From Frankia sp. AiPa1 (GTDB lineage: Bacteria; Actinomycetota; Actinomycetes; Frankiales; Frankiaceae): a stretch of 64,000 nt of DNA. Below, piece by piece: positions 9,076 through 15,946 of the stretch. The DNA lies in contig NZ_JALKFZ020000033.1 of the NCBI RefSeq assembly GCF_023243075.1, positions 31,564 through 95,563 on the forward strand. The letters are read 5' to 3'. Numbering within the stretch: the stretch's first letter is position 1; the number at the start of each line of letters is the position of its first letter. The notes beneath the pieces were generated by a model. The model was not told the DNA's origin. It saw only the letters and a program-made list of their open reading frames with translations, and ran no database searches. The position numbers and the translations under genes were made by a program.

Positions 9076-9169
9076 GATATTCGCCGGGCGCGTGTCCGAG
9101 ACGTGCCCAGCAGACGGTCTCCTTTTACGGCCACGAAAAATTCGTTCGCTGTGAAAGGAACCTTTTGCG

Positions 9170-9865
9170 ATGCCCGTATCCGATCCTGACCGCGACGGGG
9201 GCGCTGTCGTCCCCGCGGGCCGGCCCACGACCGTCTGGCCATACCCGCCGGAGGGTCCCGGCCGGCCGTCGGCCGGCTGGCTTGCCGCCGCCCTCGACCA
9301 GCTCGTCACCTGCTACACCCGGCCCGGCGACCCGGTCCTGATCCTGATCCCACCGCATGCGGACATGCCTGCCGCGGGCCGCCATGGGACGCCGGCGGAC
9401 CGGCTCGCCGACGCTGGCGGGGCCGTCGACCGACTGGGCCGCGCCGTCCAGGTCCGCTCCGCGTCCGCTGCCGGACCGGCACAGCCGTCCGGGTACGGAC
9501 CCAGGGCGCAGGGCGAGGGTCCAGACGGCGACCGCCGGCCGCTGGTCGTCACGGTCGTCGACCCGACGCGGACCGGGTGGGTGCACGGGGTCCCGTGGGA
9601 CCGGCTGGTTGCTCCCGGCGGCATGCTGGCGGTGATTACCCGCAGCGAGAGCATCGCCGGTGGGCTGCTCGATCCCACTGGCGCGCTGGTCGCTGCCACC
9701 GGCCGCTACGGCCTGGCATTGCTCGACCGGCTGGTCCTACTGGAGATCCCCATCGCTGAGCTCGGCGGGCCTCCCACAACCCTGGCGCACCAGGTTGTGG
9801 CCCGCCGGGTGCACTCCGATCTGTTGCTGTTCGTCCTGCCCACCGGCCCGCGGGAGCGCCGGTGA
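9170..9865 (+). CDS. Degenerate methyltransferase-fold protein 1 of the element
   Basis: The 231-residue product has a segment near residue 42, LVTCYTRPGDPVLILIPPHAD, that resembles the start of a DNA methyltransferase Rossmann fold (normally PGDxVLDPFCGSG), but the glycine-rich SAM loop is missing. A later strand-like segment PLVVTVVDP and the ending HSDLLLFVLP also fit that fold. No catalytic DPPY/NPPY motif is present. AAAGGA 12 bases before the ATG supports the start. Its stop overlaps the next gene (GTGA), whose product is also methyltransferase-like, so the two may work as a pair. The fold call is by eye and the enzyme is probably inactive or has a non-catalytic role. Confidence 0.5.
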   Translation: MPVSDPDRDGGAVVPAGRPTTVWPYPPEGPGRPSAGWLAAALDQLVTCYTRPGDPVLILIPPHADMPAAGRHGTPADRLADAGGAVDRLGRAVQVRSASAAGPAQPSGYGPRAQGEGPDGDRRPLVVTVVDPTRTGWVHGVPWDRLVAPGGMLAVITRSESIAGGLLDPTGALVAATGRYGLALLDRLVLLEIPIAELGGPPTTLAHQVVARRVHSDLLLFVLPTGPRERR

Positions 9866-10671
9866 GAGGCGACGCCGGACACCGGCGCCGCGCACAGGCG
9901 GCCACGGTCTGGCCCACCGGCCCGCTCGCCGCCGGGGACGACGCCAGCGACGGCCGGCGCGCCGGCATCGAGGTGACCATGACGGTTCCCTCAACGGTCG
10001 CCGCCTATGCCATCGCCCTCCACAGCCAGCCCGGGGACATCGTCTGCGACCCGGACTGCGCCGAGCCGACGGTCGTCGTCCAGGCGGTCCGGGCCCGCCG
10101 GCACGCCCTGGCTATCGCCCCCGACACCCATGCCTGGCAGACCGTCCGGGCCGCCCTGACCGTGGCCAAAGCCCAGGGCGCACCCGGCGACGGGACGATT
10201 CTGGACCGCCGGCCCGACGGCGGGTCCTGGGCCGGACCCGGACCGGTCGACCTGCTGCTGACCGGGATCGGACCCGATCCGGACCCAGCCGGCCCCGGTG
10301 GTCCTGGGGGTGACCGGCTGGCGGGCCGTCTCGCCGGATACCTGGACCTGGCCGGGCCGGGGGGCCGCCTCGTGGTCGTGGCCGCCTACCACGTCGTCGG
10401 TGGTCTCGACCTCGCCAGCCGGATCGTCGCCGCCGGACGTCAGGCGGGCTGGCGGCCCGTGCAGCGCGCGGTCGCGCTCACCGCCGTCCTCCACCCCCGC
10501 CCGCTCGACGCCGCGCCGGTGAGCGGACGGCCGCGGCCCGCCCACCACGACGTGCTCCTGTTCCGCTCCGGCGAGCAGCCCCGCCGGCCCCCGCGTCCCC
10601 CGGATCCACCGCCGTCCAGTCCGGCGCCCGCCGCCGTCCCGCCCGCGATCGTGGTGCGCCGCGCCGCCTGA
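9862..10671 (+). CDS. Degenerate methyltransferase-fold protein 2 of the element
   Basis: The 269-residue product contains AIALHSQPGDIVCDPDCAEPTVVVQAVRARRHALAIAPD at about residues 51-90, clearly reminiscent of the SAM-binding start of N4/N6-type DNA methyltransferases, but the expected GSGT is replaced by AEPT. Later it has VDLLLTGIGPDP where active enzymes have a DPPY-type motif, and HHDVLLFRSG near the end, as in that family. A Pro-rich tail follows. The GTG at 9862 overlaps the stop of the previous gene; an ATG at 9979 would shorten it. Like its upstream neighbour it seems to keep the fold but lose the catalytic residues. Confidence 0.55.
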   Translation: MRGDAGHRRRAQAATVWPTGPLAAGDDASDGRRAGIEVTMTVPSTVAAYAIALHSQPGDIVCDPDCAEPTVVVQAVRARRHALAIAPDTHAWQTVRAALTVAKAQGAPGDGTILDRRPDGGSWAGPGPVDLLLTGIGPDPDPAGPGGPGGDRLAGRLAGYLDLAGPGGRLVVVAAYHVVGGLDLASRIVAAGRQAGWRPVQRAVALTAVLHPRPLDAAPVSGRPRPAHHDVLLFRSGEQPRRPPRPPDPPPSSPAPAAVPPAIVVRRAA

Positions 10672-10749
10672 GCCCGCCCCATGCCGGCCCGCGCGCCACG
10701 GCCGGCCTCACCCGCTTCCTTCCCGCTCGCCTGTGTGGCTGGAGCCCCC

Positions 10750-11451
10750 ATGTCTGATCTTTCGCCGATCCCCGCGCTGCCGCCCGCACCCGCCGAGCCG
10801 GCCCGCCCGCCTGGCTGGTGGTCGCGGCTGGTCCACCGCCGCGCCGCACGCGACGCCCGGCTGCTCGCCGCCCACCACGCCGAGACCACCGAACGCGCTC
10901 GCCGCGCGCAGATCGCCCTCGTCCGCGACGGCTACCACCTCGGCCCCGTCCCCTACGGCTACCTCCCGCTGCGCGTCGGCGCCGCGCACGGCACACCGCG
11001 ACGCGGTATCCGCCTTCTGCTGGACCCCGGGCCGGCGTCCATGGTCACCGCGATCTACCGGTGGAGAATCGAGGACCGGCTCACCCCCCACGCGATCGCC
11101 ACGCGGCTGCGCAGCGTCGAGACCCCCGCCCTCCTGCGGGTCGATCCCGTCACCAGATTCCCCCGGCCCTGGACCCCGGACGCGGTCACCCGCGTCCTGG
11201 CCAACCCGACCTACACCGGTGCCACCGTCTGGGGCCGCACCCACGCCGGCCGGCCCGTCCCACCCGACGAATGGGTAATCCGCCGCGGCGCCCACCAGCC
11301 GATCATCGACGGTGTCACGTTCTACCGCGCCCAGCTCCTCGCGCCGCCCGGCACCGGAGTCTTCAGCGTGCAGCTACCCCCGTGGACCTTCACCCCACAC
11401 CCACCGACCGGCCCGGGAAACACCGGCAGCGACCGGAAGCCGATCGCATGA
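10750..11451 (+). CDS. Serine-recombinase DNA-binding domain protein lacking the catalytic domain
   Basis: The 233-residue product matches the 'Recombinase' DNA-binding domain that follows the resolvase domain in large serine recombinases: GYHLGPVPYGYLPL near residue 58, then IRLLLDPGPASMVTAIYRWR, LTPHAIATRL, WTPDAVTRVLANPTYTGATVWGR and HQPIIDGVTFYRAQ. The N-terminal catalytic domain with the active serine is absent, and so are the zinc ribbon and coiled coil. GGAG six bases upstream supports the ATG at 10750 over an earlier in-frame ATG at 10681. It lies in the same operon direction as the full recombinase and may bind the same att or control sites. Function as a regulator or directionality helper is inference. 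Confidence 0.72.
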   Translation: MSDLSPIPALPPAPAEPARPPGWWSRLVHRRAARDARLLAAHHAETTERARRAQIALVRDGYHLGPVPYGYLPLRVGAAHGTPRRGIRLLLDPGPASMVTAIYRWRIEDRLTPHAIATRLRSVETPALLRVDPVTRFPRPWTPDAVTRVLANPTYTGATVWGRTHAGRPVPPDEWVIRRGAHQPIIDGVTFYRAQLLAPPGTGVFSVQLPPWTFTPHPPTGPGNTGSDRKPIA

Positions 11452-11540
11452 ACCTAGCGCAGCCGTTTCACGACCGAATCCGCACCCGGGCGGAAAATGA
11501 TTCCTGCGGGCGGTCCACCGCCCTGGAGACGTCGCGGTGA
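11449..11540 (+). CDS. Possible 30-residue coupled ORF
   Basis: A 30-codon frame starts with ATG at 11449 overlapping the previous stop (ATGA) and ends with TGA overlapping the next start (GTGA at 11537). The double overlap suggests translational coupling through the three genes. The peptide (MNLAQPFHDRIRTRAENDSC at its start) has no recognised family, and it may only be a translational bridge. Confidence 0.3.
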
Positions 11541-11767
11541 CCCGCCGACGTCCACCTCACGGTAACGACCCCGTCCCAGCCGACAGTAGCAACGAAGAAA
11601 CATCCGGTGAGCGTCAGGACGCGGTCAGAAACATCATCGTCGAACGCGCCGAAACCGTCCCCATGACGCCCGAGGAATACGACACCGCAGTGTCCGTTCT
11701 GGCTGAACTTGTCCTACAGTGGGAACGGAAAGGCGCCCCGGACGTCGCACCGAAAAAAGCAGCCTGA
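11537..11767 (+). CDS. Small hypothetical protein of the element
   Basis: The 76-residue product is charged and acidic in the middle (VPMTPEEYDTAVSVLAELVLQWERK), with a basic tail. I do not recognise a family; the central helix resembles small element-borne regulators that sit beside recombinase genes. GGAGA lies upstream of the GTG start, and the start overlaps a short upstream ORF. A strong hairpin follows the stop. Confidence 0.5.
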   Translation: MTRRRPPHGNDPVPADSSNEETSGERQDAVRNIIVERAETVPMTPEEYDTAVSVLAELVLQWERKGAPDVAPKKAA

Positions 11768-11787
11768 CGGCTTTCGGTATCTCAGCC

Positions 11788-11826
11788 GGGCGGGCGGCCC
11801 ATCCCTCTCGGATGGGTCGCCCGCCC
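11788..11826 (+). terminator. Strong GC hairpin between small ORF and resolvase fragment
   Basis: The arms GGGCGGGCGGCCCATCC (11788-11804) and GGATGGGTCGCCCGCCC (11810-11826) form a 17-bp stem with one G-U pair and a five-base loop. No T-run follows, as is common in high-GC actinobacteria. It ends 24 bases before the next start codon and could terminate or attenuate transcription towards the recombinase. Confidence 0.6.
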
Positions 11827-11850
11827 ATCATCGAAAAAGGATCCCTCGGT

Positions 11851-12117
11851 ATGCCCTGCCCATTTTCAACCCGGCGGACGGCCACACAGACAGCGACGAT
11901 CACCGAACCCGCCGACCCGCCGGTTGTGTTCTACGCCCGGATCACCACCAACGGCCACCAGCAGTCCCTCGACGACCAGCACGCCCAGACCCTCGCCTAC
12001 CTCACGGCACACTGCCCGGCCCTGCTCCACGGAGACCGCAGCGAGCCGGCCCGCACCCTGTTTCCCCTGGCGCCGAAATTCCGTCGCGTTCTCCCATACC
12101 ACAGACGCCGCGCGTAA
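11851..12117 (+). CDS. Resolvase-like N-terminal fragment with Ser-to-Thr change
   Basis: The 88-residue product contains PPVVFYARITTNGHQQSLDD at about residues 25-45, which aligns with the start of serine recombinase catalytic domains (YxRxST...Q...S...Q). The position of the nucleophilic serine reads threonine (ARITT). The rest of the catalytic domain is missing. AAAAAGGA nine bases before the ATG is a good ribosome site, so the small protein is probably made. It could be a decaying recombinase remnant or a small partner of the downstream full recombinase. Confidence 0.5.
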   Translation: MPCPFSTRRTATQTATITEPADPPVVFYARITTNGHQQSLDDQHAQTLAYLTAHCPALLHGDRSEPARTLFPLAPKFRRVLPYHRRRA

Positions 12118-12164
12118 AGCCGACTGCCGTCCACGACCAGTACCGGAAGAAAAGGAAACGCGCC

Positions 12165-13805
12165 ATGGCCCGTGCGACCTCGCGTCGCAAGAGCGCGAAC
12201 CGCACCCCCCAACCCACCGCCGACCCGCTCGACACCGTCCGGGTCGGGATCTACCTACGGCGCTCCACCGACGACGAGCACCAGCCCTACTCCATCGAAG
12301 CTCAAGAAGAACGACTGCGCTCCTACGTCGACTCCCAGCCCGACTGGGCCATCGCCCACCGGTTCTCCGACGACGCCTCCGGCGCCACCACCGAACGCCC
12401 CGACCTCCAACGCGCCCTGTCCGCCGCCCGCAGCGGACTGATCGACGTCCTACTCGTCTACCGCGTCGACCGGCTCTCCCGCAACCTGCGCGACACCGTC
12501 ACCCTGCTCGAAGACCTCGACCAAGCCGGCGTCGTGTTCAGATCGGCCACCGAGCCGTTCGACACCGCGACCCCGATGGGCCGCATGCTGCTCCAGATGC
12601 TCGCGATGTTCGCCCAGTTCGAGCGGGACACGATCATCGACCGGGTCATCGCCGGCATGGAACGCAAAGCCGCCAAGGGCCTGTGGATGGGCGGCAACCG
12701 GCCCTTCGGCTACCAGGTCGACCGCGCCCACTGGAAACTACTCGTCGACGAGAAAGAAGCCGCAGTCGTCCGCCTGATCTTCAACCTCTACGTCCGGGAC
12801 CGGCTCGGCACCCGCGCCATCGCCAATACCCTTAACGAGCACGGCCACCGCACCACCACCGGCGGCCCCTGGTCCGGACACCAGGTCATCCGCGTCCTGG
12901 ACAACCGCATCTACCTCGGGGAACTGACCTTCCGCGAGATCACCGTCATCGACACCCACGAACCGATCATCGAGGCAGCCCAGTTCGGCGAGGCCGAGAA
13001 GATCCTCACCATCCGCAGCGACGGACACACCCACCGCGCCGCCAGCGACTCCGACTACTACCTCACCAGCCGCATGCGCTGCCCGCAATGCGGCAAAGCG
13101 ATGCTCGGCTCCAACGCCAAAGGCCGCAACCGCACCTACCGCTACTACACCTGCTTCACCCGCCTGCGCTACAGCCGCACCCGCTGCGACGCCCCCCGCC
13201 TCGACGCCGACGCCCTCGACCACGCCATCCTCACCGCACTCGCCGACTTCTACCGCGACCACCAGCAGCTCATCGCCGACGCCGTCCACCACGCCCGCCA
13301 ACGCCACCACGACACCCACAGCGACCGCGCCGGCGAACTCGCCACCATCCAGACCGACCTCACCCAGACCGACCAGGCCCTCGACCGCTACCTGGCCGCC
13401 TTCGAGCGCGGCAAACTCAACGAAGAAACCCTCGCCAACCGAGTCGCCACCCTACGCACCAAACAGAAGCAACTCCGCCACCGCCACACCGAACTCACCG
13501 CCCAGATCGACGACGAACCCGTCATGCCCCCACGCGCCACCCTCCGCAAGATCGCCAACCACGTCGATACGATCATCGAAACCGGCACCGACCTTCAACG
13601 CAAGGCCCTCGTCGAAGCCCTCACCCACGAAGTCAAGATCCTCGGCCCCGGACGGTTCCAACCGGTCTTCCGCATCCCCAGACCCGACCCAACCGAGACC
13701 ACCGCAGCCGCCCTACCAGCCACAACACGCCCGAAGGGGGCGGTTCGTACAATGACAAACATGGTAGGGCGGGTGGGGCTCGAACCCACGACCGGAGGAT
13801 TATGA
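12165..13805 (+). CDS. Large serine recombinase (integrase) of the element
   Basis: The 546-residue enzyme should catalyse integration and excision of the element. Residues 25-170 form the resolvase domain, with YLRRST placing the nucleophile at Ser34, VYRVDRLSRNLRD and MLAMFAQFERDTI. The recombinase DNA-binding domain follows (RPFGYQVD, LGTRAIANTLNEHG, WSGHQVIRVLDNRIYLGEL). Next come a zinc ribbon (CPQCGKAM ... YYTC ... RCDAPRLD) and a coiled-coil-rich C-terminal part. AAGGAAA precedes the ATG at 12165; upstream in-frame starts are unlikely. The last 14 codons (MVGRVGLEPTTGGL) are read antisense through the 3' half of a tRNA gene, and the TGA overlaps the anticodon. The C-terminus is therefore probably supplied by the integration site. 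Confidence 0.9.
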   Translation: MARATSRRKSANRTPQPTADPLDTVRVGIYLRRSTDDEHQPYSIEAQEERLRSYVDSQPDWAIAHRFSDDASGATTERPDLQRALSAARSGLIDVLLVYRVDRLSRNLRDTVTLLEDLDQAGVVFRSATEPFDTATPMGRMLLQMLAMFAQFERDTIIDRVIAGMERKAAKGLWMGGNRPFGYQVDRAHWKLLVDEKEAAVVRLIFNLYVRDRLGTRAIANTLNEHGHRTTTGGPWSGHQVIRVLDNRIYLGELTFREITVIDTHEPIIEAAQFGEAEKILTIRSDGHTHRAASDSDYYLTSRMRCPQCGKAMLGSNAKGRNRTYRYYTCFTRLRYSRTRCDAPRLDADALDHAILTALADFYRDHQQLIADAVHHARQRHHDTHSDRAGELATIQTDLTQTDQALDRYLAAFERGKLNEETLANRVATLRTKQKQLRHRHTELTAQIDDEPVMPPRATLRKIANHVDTIIETGTDLQRKALVEALTHEVKILGPGRFQPVFRIPRPDPTETTAAALPATTRPKGAVRTMTNMVGRVGLEPTTGGL

Positions 13806-13838
13806 GTCCCCTGCTCTAACCGGCTGAGCTACCGCCCC
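13762..13838 (-). tRNA. tRNA with CAT anticodon, probably tRNA-Met (elongator)
   Basis: The minus strand reads GGGGCGGTAGCTCAGC..., with a 7-bp acceptor stem (first pair G-U), D arm, anticodon loop ACTCATAA, T arm GTTCGAGCC and an encoded CCA end. The anticodon CAT (13802-13804) fits elongator Met; tRNA-Ile2 with modified C34 shares this anticodon and cannot be excluded by eye. It is not the initiator, because the 1-72 position can pair (G-U). The integrase gene of the adjacent element overlaps its 3' half on the other strand. Confidence 0.93.
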
Positions 13839-13933
13839 TCGTACCGGCACGTCCACGCGATCGCGCCCAGGCAGGTCAGCCGTGCCGGCTGATGCCAGCT
13901 ACTCTACCGTGCGCCACCCGATGCCGGTCGCCA

Positions 13934-13954
13934 TGGCATCACCCTGGCATCACC
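13934..13954 (+). promoter_or_regulatory. Two direct repeats TGGCATCACC, 11 bp apart
   Basis: TGGCATCACC at 13934-13943 is repeated at 13945-13954, one helical turn apart, in the 296-bp gap between the tRNA and the prenyltransferase gene. The spacing suits a dimeric regulator of the downstream cluster. Nothing else was recognised in 13839-14134. Confidence 0.35.
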
Positions 13955-14134
13955 AGCGGGCAGGATGCCTATCGCTTTCCGTGACCACGAGCCTTTGTCG
14001 CGGCGCGGCACCCGTGTCCGCGGAGGTGGTGGTCGCGTTCGGCGCTGCCGCCGGAGCATCGCGCGTCCCGGCCGGCGCCGTGGCACGGTCGGCTCGTCCG
14101 CGCCGGGCCTGGATTTCGTGGGACGCTCACGACC

Positions 14135-15013
14135 ATGGCACCATCGGCCGTGGGGACACGGGACCCCGGAGCTTGCAGGATCGGCACGGCCTGGCAGTCC
14201 GGGGTGCCGGGACGATGTGCCGCGCTGGTGCGGGCGTGTCATCCGGAGCCGACGGCCGCGGTGACGCTGTTCTCGGTGGCGCTCGCGGCGTCCAGTGGGC
14301 GGACGGCGGGTGGGGTCGGGCTGGTGGCGTCGGCGGTATTGGCCGGGCAGCTTTCAGTGGGCTGGAGCAACGACCTGGTCGATCGACATCGGGACGCGGC
14401 CGGGGGCCGGGCGGGAAAGCCCCTCGTTGGCGAGGGGCTCACGCCCGCGACGGTGGCAGCGGCCACGGCGATGGCGCTGGTTGCCTGCGTGCCGCTGTCG
14501 CTGGCCTGCGGGGAACGGGCCGGGTTCACGCACCTCGCTGCCGTGGCGAGTGCCTGGGGCTACAACCTCGGGCTGAAGTCGACGTCGCTGTCAGTGGTCC
14601 CCTACGCCGTGTCGTTCGCGTTGCTGCCCACCTTCGTCGTCCAAGGGCTGCCCGGCGCTCCCGCGCCGCCGTGGTGGCTGCCGGCGGCGGGCGCGCTGCT
14701 CGGCGCGGGCGCGCACTTCGCCAACGTCCTGCCGGACCTCGACGCCGACGCCCGCACGGGGGTGCGTGGGCTGCCGCAGCGCCTCGGGGCCACCGGTTCG
14801 CGCGGGTCGGCCGCGTTGCTGCTCGCGGCCGGCTCTGCGGTGGCGGCGCTCGGGCCGGCGCGACCGTCTCGCTGGCGGGTGGGAGTACTGGCCGCGGTAG
14901 GCGTGCTGACCGGTGTGGGCCTGCGCCGTGATGACCGGACGGCGTTTCGCACTGCGATGGCCGTCGCCGCGATCGACGTCGCGCTCGTCGTCGCCGGCAC
15001 CTGGCTGGGCTGA
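14135..15013 (+). CDS. UbiA-family prenyltransferase
   Basis: This polytopic membrane protein belongs to the UbiA superfamily, which attaches prenyl chains to aromatic or other acceptors. The first Asp-rich motif is NDLVD at residues 79-83 (NDxxD), and the second is DLDAD at 201-205, preceding a GLPQRLG-like loop. About eight hydrophobic segments are visible. The ATG at 14135 has no strong ribosome site; a GTG near 14201 would remove about 22 N-terminal residues and still leave the domain complete. It heads a set with a methyltransferase, a dehydrogenase homologue and a type III PKS, so a prenylated or lipid-linked phenolic product is likely. The acceptor is unknown. Confidence 0.8.
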   Translation: MAPSAVGTRDPGACRIGTAWQSGVPGRCAALVRACHPEPTAAVTLFSVALAASSGRTAGGVGLVASAVLAGQLSVGWSNDLVDRHRDAAGGRAGKPLVGEGLTPATVAAATAMALVACVPLSLACGERAGFTHLAAVASAWGYNLGLKSTSLSVVPYAVSFALLPTFVVQGLPGAPAPPWWLPAAGALLGAGAHFANVLPDLDADARTGVRGLPQRLGATGSRGSAALLLAAGSAVAALGPARPSRWRVGVLAAVGVLTGVGLRRDDRTAFRTAMAVAAIDVALVVAGTWLG

Positions 15014-15187
15014 AACCGCGGCACCGCAGGTCGATCGTCCGCACCATGCTATTGCGTCGATCTTTTATTGTGTCGATGGTGTGCACCGGTTGGATCTGCC
15101 GTTACCGTGGAAGCGGCTCACACCATTTGTGCGGGTGAGACCGGCGATGCCGCCGGCCGCCGGCCCCGACGCTCATCCCGGAGACCT

Positions 15188-15946
15188 GTGAACGCTCCCC
15201 CGCTACAGCGGCGCGTCCCACGCCGGCCCAGGAACGATCCCGCCCAGTACGACGACCTCGCCGGCGAGTGGTGGGGGACGCACGGGCGATTCGCCGCGCT
15301 GCGCTGGCTCGCCGAGGCCCGGGGACGACTGATTCCGGACCCGCCGCACCCCGGCGCGACGCTGCTCGACCTTGCCTGCGGCGCCGGTCTGCTCTCGGTG
15401 GCGCTCACCGGCCGGCTCGCTGCCTGGCGGCACGTCGGCGTCGATCTGTCGGCGCCGGCGCTGCGCCAGGCCGCCGGGCACGGCGTGCTGGCGGTCCGGG
15501 CCGACGTGCACCATCTGCCGTTCCCAGACGGGCAGTTCTCCTGCGTTGTCGCCGGCGAGCTGTTCGAACATCTCACCGACCTCAACAGCGCCTGCGCGGA
15601 GATCGGCCGGGTGCTCGTGCCGGGCGGCACCGTCGTCATCGACACGCTGGCGGACACCCTGTTCTGCCGGCTGGCCCTGGTCCGCATCGCCGAGCACCTG
15701 CCCGGGGGGCCGCCGCGACGACTGCACGACCCGGCGCTGCTCGTCGCGCCGGACCGGCTGGCCGGCGCACTCGGGCGCGCCGGCATCGACATGACGGTTG
15801 TCGGTGGCCTGCGCCCGTCGCTCGTCGACTACACCCGCTGGCTGGCGCGGCGCGCCGACTCCGTCCGGATGCTGCCCACCGGCTCCACCGCCGGGGTCTA
15901 CCAGGCGGTCGGCCATCGAACCGCGACCGTAGCGGGCCGCCGGTGA
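15188..15946 (+). CDS. SAM-dependent methyltransferase, UbiG-like
   Basis: The 252-residue enzyme has motif I LLDLACGAGLLSVAL near residue 57, an acidic residue at GVDLSAP, and VLVPGGTVVIDTL as motif III. Its N-terminal YDDLAGEWWGTHGRFAALRWL resembles the start of UbiG-type O-methyltransferases that act on polyprenyl phenols. GGAGA three bases before the GTG at 15188 supports this start over one at 15068. The stop overlaps the next gene as GTGA. In context it probably methylates a hydroxyl of the type III PKS product, before or after prenylation. The 174 bases between it and the prenyltransferase hold no recognised gene. Confidence 0.78.
   Translation: MNAPPLQRRVPRRPRNDPAQYDDLAGEWWGTHGRFAALRWLAEARGRLIPDPPHPGATLLDLACGAGLLSVALTGRLAAWRHVGVDLSAPALRQAAGHGVLAVRADVHHLPFPDGQFSCVVAGELFEHLTDLNSACAEIGRVLVPGGTVVIDTLADTLFCRLALVRIAEHLPGGPPRRLHDPALLVAPDRLAGALGRAGIDMTVVGGLRPSLVDYTRWLARRADSVRMLPTGSTAGVYQAVGHRTATVAGRR

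Larger units (their letters stand above)
8676..9169. promoter_or_regulatory. Control region between divergent element operons, with iteron-like repeats
   Basis: This 494-bp stretch has no convincing gene and is more AT-rich than its surroundings. The octamer TGCCCAGC occurs at 8869-8876, 8956-8963, 9007-9014, 9053-9060 and 9104-9111, inverted at 8917-8924, with a seven-base copy at 8733-8739. Neighbouring copies are 46-51 bp apart. A second repeat, CCCAGAACGATC followed by CCCAG, occurs near 8745 and 8789. Such arrays occur in replication origins, transfer origins and cooperative operators. Promoters for both flanking operons must also lie here. Confidence 0.7.
1..13838. mobile_element. Right part of an integrative conjugative element at a tRNA gene
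   Basis: The block holds a leftward type IV secretion gene set, a non-coding control region and a rightward set ending in a large serine recombinase whose last codons lie inside a tRNA(CAT) gene. That gene order (transfer module, control region, integrase next to a tRNA 3' end) is typical of integrative conjugative elements. Genes right of the tRNA are ordinary metabolic genes, so the right junction should be within 13762-13838. The left junction and any relaxase lie beyond base 1. The transfer genes are VirB4/VirD4/PrgI-type, not the single FtsK-like TraB used by classical actinomycete AICEs. Element identity is inferred from content; no second attachment site is visible here. Confidence 0.8.

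Noticed and set aside
11709..12164. N-terminal extension of the serine recombinase back to 11709
   Set aside because: It runs through a strong hairpin and another gene with its own ribosome site; the ATG at 12165 has AAGGAAA and gives a normal domain start.
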